Source: RGIG9379 sp031553005
GTDB taxonomy: Bacteria; Bacteroidota; Bacteroidia; Bacteroidales; Paludibacteraceae
NCBI GenBank assembly: GCA_031553005.1
Contig: JAVBMA010000056.1
Coordinates: 1-15,076, forward strand
Length of the DNA: 15,076 nt
Direction of reading: 5' to 3'
The notes under the pieces are model-generated. The model was not told the DNA's origin. It saw nothing but the letters and a program-made list of their open reading frames with translations, and searched no databases. Every line of letters begins with the position of its first letter. The first letter of the stretch is position 1. Both the position numbers and the translations under genes were made by a program. Of the stretch, positions 1 through 7,653 are shown in pieces.

Positions 1-888
1 GTTAGGATCTACGATGACTGTATCGGTACAGGATATGTTATTCTTAATTATGGTTACCCAATATTTATTGTATGTGGTATCAACCGTGATGCTTTGTTCC
101 GTACTTTTTGTATTCCATAAATATGTGTCTGCTTCTGGCGCTGTGAGCTTTATGCTGTCTTGCCCTTGACGTTGAATGGTGACTTTAAACACTGTGACCG
201 TTACGGTTGCCGTTTGGCTTTGATTGCTGTTGGTATCAGTTACTCTGACCGTGTAGGTCGTGCTTTCTTCCGGTTTAACCGTTGCGATAGAATCGCTGGT
301 AGAGAGAATTCCATCGCCCGACCATTGGTAGGTGTAGCTTCCTGTTCCCTTGACAGAGGCGGTCAGGGTGGTTTGCTCGCCGTGGCAAATTATCTTATCG
401 CCTTTGATGTCGATTTCAAGGCTGTCAATGCTTGGATAATCGCCGTTAGGGTCTACTATTATCGTATCGGTACAAGGTATTCCGTTTTTAGTTATGGTTA
501 CCCAGTATTTATTGTAGGTGGTATCAACCGTGATGCTTCGTTCCGTACTTTTTGTATTCCATAAATATGTGTCTGCTTCTGGAGCTGTGAGCTTTATGCT
601 GTCTTGTCCTTGCCGTTGAATGGTGACTTTAAACACTGTGACCGTTACGGTTGCCGTTTGGCTTTGAGTGGTGTTGGTATCTGTTACTGTTACTGTGTAC
701 GATGTGTTTTCTTCCGGTTTAACTGTTGCGGAAGAACCGTTAGTTGAGAGAATTCCCTCGCCCGCCCATTGGTAGGTGTAATTTCCGTTACCGTCAACAT
801 TTGCCATGAGGATTGTGGAATCACCCGGGCATATTTCTTGATTTCCCTCTATGTTGATTTTCAGCGAGTCTGCGGGTGTTTCCGGGAA
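1..888 (-). repeat. Two direct 444-bp repeats inside the giant gene
   Basis: Bases 1-444 and 445-888 align end to end with a 444-bp (148-codon) offset. Each unit encodes one Ig/PKD-like domain plus the following roughly 60-residue segment. The best-conserved part is about 78-227 against 522-671, which carries TTTTTGTATTCCATAA and TGGTGACTTTAAACACTG in both copies. More copies may lie left of the window. Confidence 0.85.
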
Positions 889-3507
889 TTCACATCGAGT
901 ACAGCCGCTTTGCATTACGGCACCTCCTGATCGTCCATGCTCGTCTATGATAAATATGCTTCCAAATCCGTTTTCTGCACAGACGTAAACAAGGTGGTCC
1001 ATAGGGGTTAATATTTTCCCCTGGCTGTTATTGATGATATTGGCATTGTTCATTTTTTCGATGGAATGCAAACAACCGCCGCAACCGAATATTTGGGCAT
1101 CTATAGTGGATACGCTCCTTGTATTCAATATTGATTTGTGTCCTAATGTAACTATTGCGCTGCCATTCATCCTCAAATTTCCGGTAACGGTAACGGTACC
1201 CGCATTATCGAAGGGGGCATCAATTCCGAAATCGCCGTTGATTTGCATATTCCCGATATTCAATATTTTTCCGCTTCCGTTAATGTTTACATTGGCATTG
1301 GCAATCAGCGTTCCCCGGTTGTATATCTGGGTGTTGGATTCAAATGATCCGATGATAAGGGTTGCTCCGGAGTTAATATAAATCTTACTGTTGTTGCGGT
1401 AACTTCCTTGCAAAATAAATTCGCCTTCACCACAAATAACCAGTGTACTTCCTTCCAGGGTTATATAATAGGTTCCCGGACTCTTGGCACAGACGGTTCT
1501 GCCGTCCCTTACTTTGATATCGTCATAAATCTCTTCGCAATTATTGCAGATATTCACATCCCCGGGATCGGTTATGCATTCTGAGGTATTGGGCCACGTA
1601 CAGCCTTCTGTTTTTACCGTTATGGTCACGGTTGCACTTCCTGTTTGTTGGGTAATCTTGTCTTTTACCGTTACGCTGTAGGTAGTTGTAGAGGTTGGGA
1701 TTACTCTTAGAGTGGGATTAGTGCCGATTGTAGATGTATTACCGTTGATTTTTTTCCATGTATAGCTGTAACTGCTATTGCCTTCTACATTGGCGGTCAA
1801 TACTATTTGTTCGCCAAAACATATTGTCCGGTCGCCTTCTGTTATGGTTACAATCAGATTGGGTAAATGGGTAGTATCCGGCGGGATTACCATACCACAT
1901 CCGGTACAGCCGCTTTGCATTACCGCTCCACCTGAGCGACCGTTTCCATCTATAATAAATACGCTTCCAAAACCGTTTTGTGCACAAACATAAACAAGGT
2001 TGTCCGTAGGGGTTAGAATTTTTCCCTGACTGTTGTTGATTATATTGGCATTGTTCATTTTTTCTATGGAATGCAAACAACCGCCACATCCGAATATCTG
2101 CGCATCTATGGTAGATACCCTTGTTGCACTTAACACCGACTTGTCAGCTAATGTAACTATTGCGCTGCCATTCATTCTTAAGCTTCCGCTAACGGTAACC
2201 ATACCGGCGTTATCAAAAGGAGCGTCAATCCCGAAATCTCCATTGATTTGCATATTCCCGACGTTCACAATCTTTCCGCTTCCGTTAATGTTTACATTGG
2301 CATTGACAATCAGCGTTCCCCGGTTGTATATCTGGGTGTTGGATTCAAATGATCCGATGATAAGGGTTGCTCCGGAATTAATATAAATCTTACTGTTGTT
2401 GCGGTAACTTCCTTGTAAAACAAACTCTCCTTCACCGCAAATAACCAATGTGCTTCCTTCCAGGGTTATATCATAGGTTCCCGGCGTTTTGGCACAAACG
2501 GTTCCGCCGTTTCTGACCTCGATATCGTTATAAATCTCTTGGCAATTGTTGCAAATATTCATATCTCCGGGATCGGTAAAACATTGTGAAGGAACCGGAT
2601 TCGGATCAGGTTCCGGGTTCGGTTCGGGATCAGGATCTGGGTCCGGAGTTGGATCGGGATCCGGTGTTGAAGGAGTAAATGAACATTCGTTACAACTGCT
2701 GTTCAGAGTGGCTTTTCCTTTATTGTTTATCCAATCCTGGGGAAATGAAGAGGCAGTAATACAGACAGTAATAGTATCTCCTATGGGAGTAAGAGGTTTG
2801 GCACTGGGGTTTATATTTCCTACCGAACTTCTGGAATGGATACAACCTCCATTTCCGAGGATTGGTGAATTAACATCGCCTATTACGCCTGCTTCAACCA
2901 ATGATTGGTCCGCCAAATATACGAATGCCCTTGAATCTATGTTTCCGAATTTTCCCGAGGCGTTGACATAACCGTAATTGGTAAAGTTGGATTCGCTGCT
3001 GAATACTATATTTTGCAGATTGATTTCTCCGGCATTTACAATCGATGCTTTGGGATTCAAGTTTACATTGCTGTTGGACAGGATTAGCTTACCTCTGTTT
3101 ATGACTTGGCAGGCTATAGCGCCTCCGTTAAATTGAACGGTTGCCCCGGAATTAATAATAATGGTTACTTTTTCTTTTATGCTTTGGAGTACACTCTGAG
3201 ATAAGGTGTATGTCCCGGGAGCGCAAAATACCAAAGTGACTGTACCTGTGCCATTGGTATTGATATTTAGATATTGATTGGTAATGTCGCCTTTTACGCA
3301 AATAATTATTGATTCATTGCCATTGAGAACGATGTCCTCCAAAATACCGCCTGTATGTATTTTGTCGCAATTGCTAGCGGAACAATCAAAATCCGTTGCC
3401 GGATACGGCAAATATCCGGTCGATTGACCAAACCCTAACGAAATATTCGATACATTAAACAGTACTGATAATATTAACAATAGGATAGTACGTAAATGAC
3501 ATTTCAT
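1..3507 (-). CDS. Giant secreted modular repeat protein, N-terminal part (runs off left edge)
   Basis: I do not recognise a named gene. The minus-strand frame is open from the ATG at 3507 to base 1, giving 1169 codons with no stop. Residues 1-28 form a signal peptide with a hydrophobic core (TILLLILSVLF). Three related Cys-flanked modules of about 230 residues follow: A (about 40-275, divergent), B1 (about 308-540) and B2 (about 641-873). The B copies carry GCGGCLHSIEKMNN and QSGCTxC near their ends, and runs such as IYINSGATLIIG look like a beta-helix or beta-solenoid. A Pro/Asp/Glu linker (PDPDPTPDPDPDPEPNPEP) spans about 280-305. Ig/PKD-like domains with YTYxW and TYTVTVTD lie at about 541-628, 875-958 and 1020-1107. 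After the last two comes a roughly 60-residue segment (TIQRQGQDSIKLTAPEADTY). This architecture is typical of Bacteroidota surface adhesins, often exported by type IX secretion, but the C-terminal sorting domain is outside the window. Adhesion is inference. Confidence 0.88.
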   Translation of the reverse strand, partial: MKCHLRTILLLILSVLFNVSNISLGFGQSTGYLPYPATDFDCSASNCDKIHTGGILEDIVLNGNESIIICVKGDITNQYLNINTNGTGTVTLVFCAPGTYTLSQSVLQSIKEKVTIIINSGATVQFNGGAIACQVINRGKLILSNSNVNLNPKASIVNAGEINLQNIVFSSESNFTNYGYVNASGKFGNIDSRAFVYLADQSLVEAGVIGDVNSPILGNGGCIHSRSSVGNINPSAKPLTPIGDTITVCITASSFPQDWINNKGKATLNSSCNECSFTPSTPDPDPTPDPDPDPEPNPEPDPNPVPSQCFTDPGDMNICNNCQEIYNDIEVRNGGTVCAKTPGTYDITLEGSTLVICGEGEFVLQGSYRNNSKIYINSGATLIIGSFESNTQIYNRGTLIVNANVNINGSGKIVNVGNMQINGDFGIDAPFDNAGMVTVSGSLRMNGSAIVTLADKSVLSATRVSTIDAQIFGCGGCLHSIEKMNNANIINNSQGKILTPTDNLVYVCAQNGFGSVFIIDGNGRSGGAVMQSGCTGCGMVIPPDTTHLPNLIVTITEGDRTICFGEQIVLTANVEGNSSYSYTWKKINGNTSTIGTNPTLRVIPTSTTTYSVTVKDKITQQTGSATVTITVKTEGCTWPNTSECITDPGDVNICNNCEEIYDDIKVRDGRTVCAKSPGTYYITLEGSTLVICGEGEFILQGSYRNNSKIYINSGATLIIGSFESNTQIYNRGTLIANANVNINGSGKILNIGNMQINGDFGIDAPFDNAGTVTVTGNLRMNGSAIVTLGHKSILNTRSVSTIDAQIFGCGGCLHSIEKMNNANIINNSQGKILTPMDHLVYVCAENGFGSIFIIDEHGRSGGAVMQSGCTRCEFPETPADSLKINIEGNQEICPGDSTILMANVDGNGNYTYQWAGEGILSTNGSSATVKPEENTSYTVTVTDTNTTQSQTATVTVTVFKVTIQRQGQDSIKLTAPEADTYLWNTKSTERSITVDTTYNKYWVTITKNGIPCTDTIIVDPNGDYPSIDSLEIDIKGDKIICHGEQTTLTASVKGTGSYTYQWSGDGILSTSDSIATVKPEESTTYTVRVTDTNSNQSQTATVTVTVFKVTIQRQGQDSIKLTAPEADTYLWNTKSTEQSITVDTTYNKYWVTIIKNNISCTDTVIVDPN
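887..2590 (-). repeat. Two near-identical module repeats (B2 and B1), about 1 kb apart
   Basis: Module B2 (about 887-1590) and module B1 (about 1890-2590) are direct repeats offset by 1002-1005 bp. The tract 1271-1410 matches 2276-2415 with only two differences that I can find (near 1301 and 1372). The intervening Ig-like domain is not duplicated with the same fidelity. Such identity at the DNA level, including silent positions, points to recent duplication or gene conversion. Confidence 0.85.
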
Positions 3508-4161
3508 GTGATTATATTTTAAATACAAACATTAAAAAAAAGAATATACAGGTAACTACAAAAATCAAACAGAACTTTTTATCATCAAAATACTTAAGAA
3601 TACCTAAAATATGACGTAAAATTATAAAAACTTAATCAAATAAAAACTAATAATTAAAAATAAAAAGTAAATATACCGTTGTTGTATTTTATTACTATGT
3701 GGTAATATATTTATAATCATTGTGTTAATATTGTTATTTGTTTTTGGTGATTTGTATTAATTTAACTATAATTAATTATATTGATACTTGTCTAATTTAA
3801 CTCAAATCCTGAATTATGATATAGTATACACAGATATAAATAACTTTTATATTAAGTTAAAGAAATAAATAGAATACTTCTTTTAAGTGTGTTATTTATT
3901 AGATAATGAAACAAATAATGGTCAGATTGATCTGAAAATAAATAAAGATTCTGTTTGTTTTGTGAAAATGGAATATATATGTACCCTCTTTGATCTTTAG
4001 CTTTTGATAGTAGATATAGGTGTCATAAGTATTATCATGATATTTTTTTTAAAGGTAAGCGAGGGTTATAATTAGGTCTGACTGGATGGTTCTATTTTTT
4101 TATCCGTTATTCGGGATTATAGTGCAGGTATTTAAATAGGTAGATATCCGGATTTTTCAAC
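3508..4161. other. AT-rich gene-free spacer
   Basis: About 650 bp of very AT-rich DNA lies between the start of the giant secreted gene and the end of the folA transcript. I see no open frame with coding character, no tRNA and no exact TAnnTTTG box. A near match on the minus strand, TAATGTTTG around 3526-3534, is only 18-26 bp from the ATG at 3507 and is too weak to call as a promoter. The upstream signal for the giant gene is probably somewhere in this stretch. Confidence 0.5.
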
Positions 4162-4206
4162 ATTCAGATTTCCCGATAAAATATTTGTTTATCGGAAAAT
4201 CTGAAT
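4162..4206 (-). terminator. Hairpin downstream of folA
   Basis: Two 19-base arms (4162-4180 and 4188-4206, ATTCAGATTTCCCGATAAA and its near-complement) pair with one mismatch around a 7-base loop. It begins 19 bp past the folA stop, the expected place for transcript termination or 3'-end protection. There is no clear U tract on the minus-strand side, so it is not a textbook intrinsic terminator. Confidence 0.5.
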
Positions 4207-4225
4207 ATCTCTCCATCTGAAAATC

Positions 4226-4711
4226 TTATTTCTTCCTTTCGTAATTGATAAACGTATAATCATATTGGTTTTTTTCGTCGGCTTTATGTTCTTCACGGGA
4301 CATTTCCTTCCATTCGGAATAATCGATTTCCGGAAATTTTGCATCTCCGTCCAAATCTGCATGTATTTCGGTAATATAGAGCTTATCGGCAAAAGGCAAC
4401 GTTTGTTTATAAACACTTTCTCCTCCGATAATAAAAAGTTCTTTTTCCTCTCCCGAGATGGCAATAGCATCTTTCAACGAATCTGCCGTGATGCAGTCAA
4501 TGATAGATTCGGGAATAGATGTTAAAACTATGTTTTTTCTGTTTGGAAGCGGTTTGCCAATTGATTCAAATGTTTTCCGGCCCATTACAACCGTATGTCC
4601 GGTGGTTATCTCTTTGAAGTGTTTTAAATCGCCGGATAATTTCCATGGCATCTTGTTGTTTTTGCCTATAATATTGCCTTCGGAAAAAGCTACAATAATT
4701 GATATTGTCAT
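4226..4711 (-). CDS. folA: Dihydrofolate reductase
   Basis: This 161-residue protein, about the usual length for bacterial DHFR, reduces dihydrofolate to tetrahydrofolate with NADPH in the cytoplasm. Family landmarks are in order: the N-terminal strand and loop (SIIVAFSEGNIIGKNN), the MPWKLSGDLKHFK motif with Trp23 and catalytic Asp28, the cofactor segment VVMGRKTFESIGKPLPNRKNI, and IIGGESVYKQTLPFADKLYITEI. All key residues are present. It starts at the ATG 23 bp after the thyA stop, so the two are almost certainly co-transcribed. ThyA makes dihydrofolate and FolA recycles it. Nothing indicates a transferred, trimethoprim-resistant type, although resistance cannot be judged by eye. Confidence 0.96.
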   Translation of the reverse strand: MTISIIVAFSEGNIIGKNNKMPWKLSGDLKHFKEITTGHTVVMGRKTFESIGKPLPNRKNIVLTSIPESIIDCITADSLKDAIAISGEEKELFIIGGESVYKQTLPFADKLYITEIHADLDGDAKFPEIDYSEWKEMSREEHKADEKNQYDYTFINYERKK

Positions 4712-4734
4712 ATTCTATAATTTTAAATTTTTAA

Positions 4735-5529
4735 TCAAACGGCCACTTCTCCTTTTATGTGGGGATGAGAGTCGTAATTCTCTAATGTAAAATCTTCAAA
4801 TTCAAAAGAGAAAATATCTTTTTTCAGGGGATTGATTACCATTTTGGGCAACGGTTTCGGCTCGCGCGAAAGTTGAAGCTTTACCTGCTCCAAATGGTTG
4901 GAATAAATATGGGCATCGCCGAAAGTATGAACGAAATCGCCAGCTTTCAATCCTGTTACCTGTGCCATCATCATCAATAAAAGTGCGTAAGAAGCAATAT
5001 TGAACGGAACTCCCAGAAATATATCGGCGCTACGCTGATACAGTTGAAGGCTTAACCGTCCGTTTGCAACATAAAATTGGAAAAAGGCGTGACATGGGGG
5101 TAAATTCATATTCGGCAGATCTGCCACATTCCATGAACTGACAATAATGCGCCTAGAATCAGGATTATTTTTCAATGTTTCTACTACTTCCGAAATCTGG
5201 TCAATATGCCCTCCGTTATAGTCGGGCCATGAGCGCCATTGATAACCGTATATATGTCCCAGATTGCCGTCGGCGTCTGCCCATTCGTTCCAGATACGGA
5301 CATTATGATCTTGCAAGTATTTGACGTTCGTATCTCCCTTCAGGAACCATAGCAACTCATAAATGATTGATTTCAGATGTAGTTTTTTTGTGGTAACCAT
5401 TGGAAATCCGTCTTCCATATTAAAACGCATCTGATGCCCGAATACGCTTATAGTACCAGTTCCTGTCCGGTCTTCTTTGACCGATCCTTCATCCAGTACC
5501 CGCTGTAATAAATCTAAATATTGTTTCAT
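4735..5529 (-). CDS. thyA: Thymidylate synthase
   Basis: The protein has 264 residues, the same length as Escherichia coli ThyA. It methylates dUMP to dTMP using 5,10-methylene-tetrahydrofolate and releases dihydrofolate. Visible motifs are the phosphate-binding start KEDRTGTGTISVFGHQMRF (Arg21 region), the mid-region Trp-rich segment IYGYQWRSWP, the active site LPPCHAFFQFYV with nucleophile Cys146, the RSADIFLGVPFNIASYA stretch, and HTFGDAHIYSNHLEQ. The C-terminus GEVAV resembles the closing tail of the family. The ATG at 5529 gives the canonical N-terminus MKQYLDLLQRVL. It is the first gene of a thyA-folA pair and lies downstream of trpS in the same direction. A 48-bp palindrome separates it from trpS. 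Confidence 0.97.
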   Translation of the reverse strand: MKQYLDLLQRVLDEGSVKEDRTGTGTISVFGHQMRFNMEDGFPMVTTKKLHLKSIIYELLWFLKGDTNVKYLQDHNVRIWNEWADADGNLGHIYGYQWRSWPDYNGGHIDQISEVVETLKNNPDSRRIIVSSWNVADLPNMNLPPCHAFFQFYVANGRLSLQLYQRSADIFLGVPFNIASYALLLMMMAQVTGLKAGDFVHTFGDAHIYSNHLEQVKLQLSREPKPLPKMVINPLKKDIFSFEFEDFTLENYDSHPHIKGEVAV

Positions 5530-5548
5530 TCTGATTGTATGAGGATAG

Positions 5549-5592
5549 CAAAGATAATGAATAGTTATGAATTATAAATCGAGACAAAGTTA
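5549..5592 (-). promoter_or_regulatory. Candidate thyA promoter boxes
   Basis: On the minus strand two exact matches to the Bacteroidota -7 consensus TAnnTTTG occur just upstream of thyA: TATCTTTG at 5556-5549 and TAACTTTG at 5592-5585. The outer one has its -33 region within the adjacent palindrome. Neither has an obvious TTTG -33 box at the usual 19-21 bp spacing, so this is tentative. Confidence 0.35.
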
Positions 5593-5604
5593 ATAACCGG
5601 AGAC

Positions 5605-5652
5605 GGTCTAAATAGTAGAGACGCGGCATGCCGCGTCTCTACTATTTAGACC
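5605..5652. repeat. Perfect 48-bp palindrome between trpS and thyA
   Basis: The two 24-base halves, GGTCTAAATAGTAGAGACGC-GGCA and its exact reverse complement, meet with no loop at GCATGC. It lies 22 bp past the trpS stop. The core TAGAGACGCGGCATGCCGCG resembles dispersed palindromes I recall from Bacteroidota and cyanobacterial genomes, which is from memory and not checked here. It could stop or stabilise trpS transcripts, but no U tract follows on either strand. Confidence 0.9.
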
Positions 5653-5674
5653 TATTTTAAAATCAAAATCATGT

Positions 5675-6664
5675 TTAGAAATTACGGAATCCCATGATAT
5701 CGCGGACTTCGCGTATTGTTTTTATTGCACTTTCCCGCGCTTTTTCTTTTCCGAGTGTTACCGCCTTATGCAAAATAGCTGGATTGGCGTCAATTTCCAG
5801 TATACGTTCGCGGATCGGGTTGACAGCTTCTATAATATCGGCAGCCAGTTGCTTTTTCATGTCTCCGTACCGTATTTCGCAACTGTTCCATTTCTCTTCA
5901 AAAAAGGAAACAGTCTCCGGAGCAGAAACGATTCTCATTATTGTGAAGAGGTTTTCAATGCATTCCGGTTTAACGGAATTCGGTTCTGTCGGACCTTGAT
6001 CGGTCAACGCTCTCATTACCTTTTTCTGGATAGTCTTCGGATCATCTACCAAATAAATACAGTTACCTTCCGATTTTCCCATTTTTCCGCTTCCGTCAAG
6101 TCCCGGGATTTTGATCATCTGAGTCCCGTCCGAATAAGCCACAGGCTCCTTAAAATACTCCACTCCGTAGAAGTTATTAAAACGGCGTGCAAAACGGCGT
6201 GTCATTTCCAAGTGTTGCTCCTGATCTTTTCCGACCGGAACCTCGTCCGGATTATGCAGCAAAATATCTGCTGCCATCAATGTCGGGTAAGTGAGTAACC
6301 CGGCATTTACGTTTTCCGGCTGTTTGCGCGCTTTTTCTTTGAAAGAACTTGTCTTTGAAAGCTCTCCCAGATAAGCATGCATATTGAGCATCAGGTAGAG
6401 TTCGGTCACTTCAGGCACATCACTCTGAATAAAAATAGTAGAGACTTCCGGATCCAGCCCTGCCGCGAGGTATTCCGTCAACACATTTTTTACGTTCGGA
6501 TACAAATCTTTCGGATTCGGGTGTGTAGTAAGAGAGTGGTAATCGGCAATAAAGAAGAAGCAACGGTTTTCATGTTGCATCCTTATAAAGTTGCGAAGCG
6601 CACCGTAATAATTTCCTAAATGTAAGTTTCCTGTAGAACGAATCCCACTAACGACTGTTTTCAT
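5675..6664 (-). CDS. trpS: Tryptophanyl-tRNA synthetase
   Basis: This class I aminoacyl-tRNA synthetase charges tRNA-Trp. The protein is 329 residues from the chosen ATG. An in-frame TTG at 6670 would add Leu/Met-Leu, but the ATG gives MKTVVSGIRSTGNLHLGNYY, the usual compact N-terminus. The HIGH-like signature is TGNLHLGNYYGALRNF, and the KMSKS-like loop is KMGKSEGNCIYL, preceded by IPGLDGSGK. Other family segments are FFIADYHSLT, MLNMHAYLGEL, LLTYPTLMAADILLHNPDEVPVGKDQEQHLE and VMRALTDQG. The fold appears complete. It sits upstream of thyA but is separated from it by 145 bp containing a perfect palindrome, so co-transcription is uncertain. Confidence 0.97.
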   Translation of the reverse strand: MKTVVSGIRSTGNLHLGNYYGALRNFIRMQHENRCFFFIADYHSLTTHPNPKDLYPNVKNVLTEYLAAGLDPEVSTIFIQSDVPEVTELYLMLNMHAYLGELSKTSSFKEKARKQPENVNAGLLTYPTLMAADILLHNPDEVPVGKDQEQHLEMTRRFARRFNNFYGVEYFKEPVAYSDGTQMIKIPGLDGSGKMGKSEGNCIYLVDDPKTIQKKVMRALTDQGPTEPNSVKPECIENLFTIMRIVSAPETVSFFEEKWNSCEIRYGDMKKQLAADIIEAVNPIRERILEIDANPAILHKAVTLGKEKARESAIKTIREVRDIMGFRNF

Positions 6665-6745
6665 GAGCAAATAATTTATTTAAGCAAAAGACATCCCTGT
6701 TAGATGCATACTTTCACTCTTTCTATTTTATAAAGAAAATGGATA

Positions 6746-6777
6746 CAAAAATAATGAAAAAAAGCGAAAACAGGCAA
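6746..6777 (-). promoter_or_regulatory. Likely trpS promoter
   Basis: Read on the minus strand, a TTG (6777-6775) is followed after 21 bp by TATTTTTG (6753-6746), matching the Bacteroidota -33/-7 arrangement. Transcription would begin near 6740, giving a leader of about 75 bases before the trpS ATG at 6664. Confidence 0.45.
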
Positions 6778-6833
6778 CAAGCAACCCATTTGCACATTTA
6801 AATAGAAAAACAAAGTCTCCCGAGCTTCTCATT

Positions 6834-6868
6834 CAAATTATCCCTAATGAAGCTCAGCGATTGGAGGA
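6834..6868 (-). repeat. REP-like repeat, downstream copy
   Basis: Read on the minus strand this is TCCTCCAATCGCTGAGCTTC followed by ATTAGGGATAATTTG. It matches the copy at 7376-7410 at 29 of 35 positions, in inverted orientation, on the other side of the transposase gene. The inner CCTCCAAT and ATTAGGG can pair imperfectly to form a hairpin. Confidence 0.75.
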
Positions 6869-6906
6869 TTCCCCTCCCAACTTTTCCCAATTGGATACAT
6901 CTGAAA

Positions 6907-7341
6907 CTACTCTTTCTCCGCTCTCTTCCCGTTTTCTCCCCATAACCGCACCAATTCATTCTGTGCATTTTCTTTTCGGTGGTGTATTTGTTGTCTCTTA
7001 ATGTAATTGATCAGTATCTCTTTCTCCTTATAAGAATATGTAAATGCCGCATACCCTTTTCCCCATCCCCGAAAAGCCGGAAAATCAGGAGATCGTTTCA
7101 TCCAAAGGGATGTGGAAACTTTAATGCTCCTTACAAAATCGGCTAAAGCAATATCCGGATGAAGGTCGGATAAGATATGAATATGATCTTCTATTCCATT
7201 TATGCGATACAATACTCCTTTTTTGTTCTTAATGATTCCCCAAATATATCTATATAAGGACGATACATTTTCTTGGGCAATGGATGGTTTACTCCATTTG
7301 GTTCGTATGACGATGTGATAGAGAATTTTAGTATGTGGCAT
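6907..7341 (-). CDS. IS200-like / REP-associated Y1 (HUH) transposase
   Basis: This 144-residue protein has the single-domain size of IS200/IS605-type TnpA. Such enzymes cut and rejoin single-stranded DNA at hairpin ends through a phosphotyrosine bond. The metal-binding HUH pair is HIHILSD (His53, His55), followed by LADFVRSIKVSTSLWMK. The segment WGKGYAAFTYSYKEKEILIN leads to the catalytic Tyr113 in NYIKRQ. The N-terminus ILYHIVIRTKW fits the family's first strand. The frame has no interruptions and the catalytic residues are intact, so it could be active. It starts at the ATG at 7341 and ends in a charged tail. It is flanked by inverted structured repeats. It could be classed either as IS200-like or as RAYT; the flanking pair favours the latter. 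Confidence 0.9.
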   Translation of the reverse strand: MPHTKILYHIVIRTKWSKPSIAQENVSSLYRYIWGIIKNKKGVLYRINGIEDHIHILSDLHPDIALADFVRSIKVSTSLWMKRSPDFPAFRGWGKGYAAFTYSYKEKEILINYIKRQQIHHRKENAQNELVRLWGENGKRAEKE

Positions 7342-7368
7342 GGTTGGTTGCTTTTATGTGAGTGTTTT

Positions 7369-7437
7369 GAGGTTGTCCCCCAATCGCTGCGCTTTATTGG
7401 GGGTAATTTTGTTTAGTCCTTCGGACTTTTTGACCTC
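7369..7437. repeat. REP-like repeat, upstream copy, with three-stem folding potential
   Basis: The core 7376-7410 reads TCCCCCAATCGCTGCGCTTT then ATTGGGGGTAATTTT. The arms CCCCCAAT (7377-7384) and ATTGGGGG (7396-7403) form an 8-bp stem. A second small hairpin, AGTCC-TTC-GGACT, is at 7415-7427. An outer pairing of GAGGT (7369-7373) with ACCTC (7433-7437) could close both into a branched structure. It lies just upstream of the transposase start at 7341. Confidence 0.75.
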
Positions 7438-7469
7438 TACCTAATTATATATATTAATAGATATTTTCA

Positions 7470-7569
7470 AATGCAAAAGGACAGTGGAGTACATTCAGAC
7501 AAGGGAATATAGAGTAGTTTTAGGTTTATTTGTTTGTGGTTGCCTGAATTACCCTTGTCCTTTTGCATT
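7470..7569. repeat. Long imperfect inverted repeat (about 100 bp)
   Basis: Perfect 14-base outer arms, AATGCAAAAGGACA (7470-7483) and TGTCCTTTTGCATT (7556-7569), enclose a second paired block, ATTCAGACAA (7493-7502) with TTGCCTGAAT (7540-7549, one G-U type mismatch). The loop is about 37 bases. It sits between the lamin-tail gene and the transposase unit. It may be a small non-autonomous element or a structured transcript end; no U tract follows on either side. Confidence 0.75.
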
Positions 7570-7653
7570 GAAAAATTATGACTGTTTTGTATAACGAAAT
7601 CCGGAATTGAAAAGAAGGATTATGTTTTTAGCTCCTTATTTCCAATCCTTTAT

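Larger units (their letters stand above)
6834..7410 (-). mobile_element. Single-gene Y1-transposase unit bounded by inverted REP-like repeats
   Basis: The unit is an HUH transposase gene with a 35-bp structured repeat outside each end, in inverted orientation. This resembles REP-associated tyrosine transposase (RAYT) loci rather than a standard IS200 insertion, which has no terminal inverted repeats. No accessory TnpB frame is present. The exact outer limits and any target site are not visible, so the coordinates mark the two repeats only. Confidence 0.6.

Noticed and set aside
1031..2386. Two similar plus-strand frames (1031-1381 and 2033-2386)
   Set aside because: Both are antisense to modules B2 and B1. 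Their similarity merely reflects the duplicated coding DNA on the minus strand.
2546..2971. Plus-strand frame with a Gly-Ser run
   Set aside because: It is the antisense of the Pro/Asp linker of the giant secreted protein, whose minus-strand frame is continuous through it.
6841..6906. Intrinsic terminator for the transposase gene
   Set aside because: The hairpins there belong to the REP-like repeat and have no U tract in the transcript direction.
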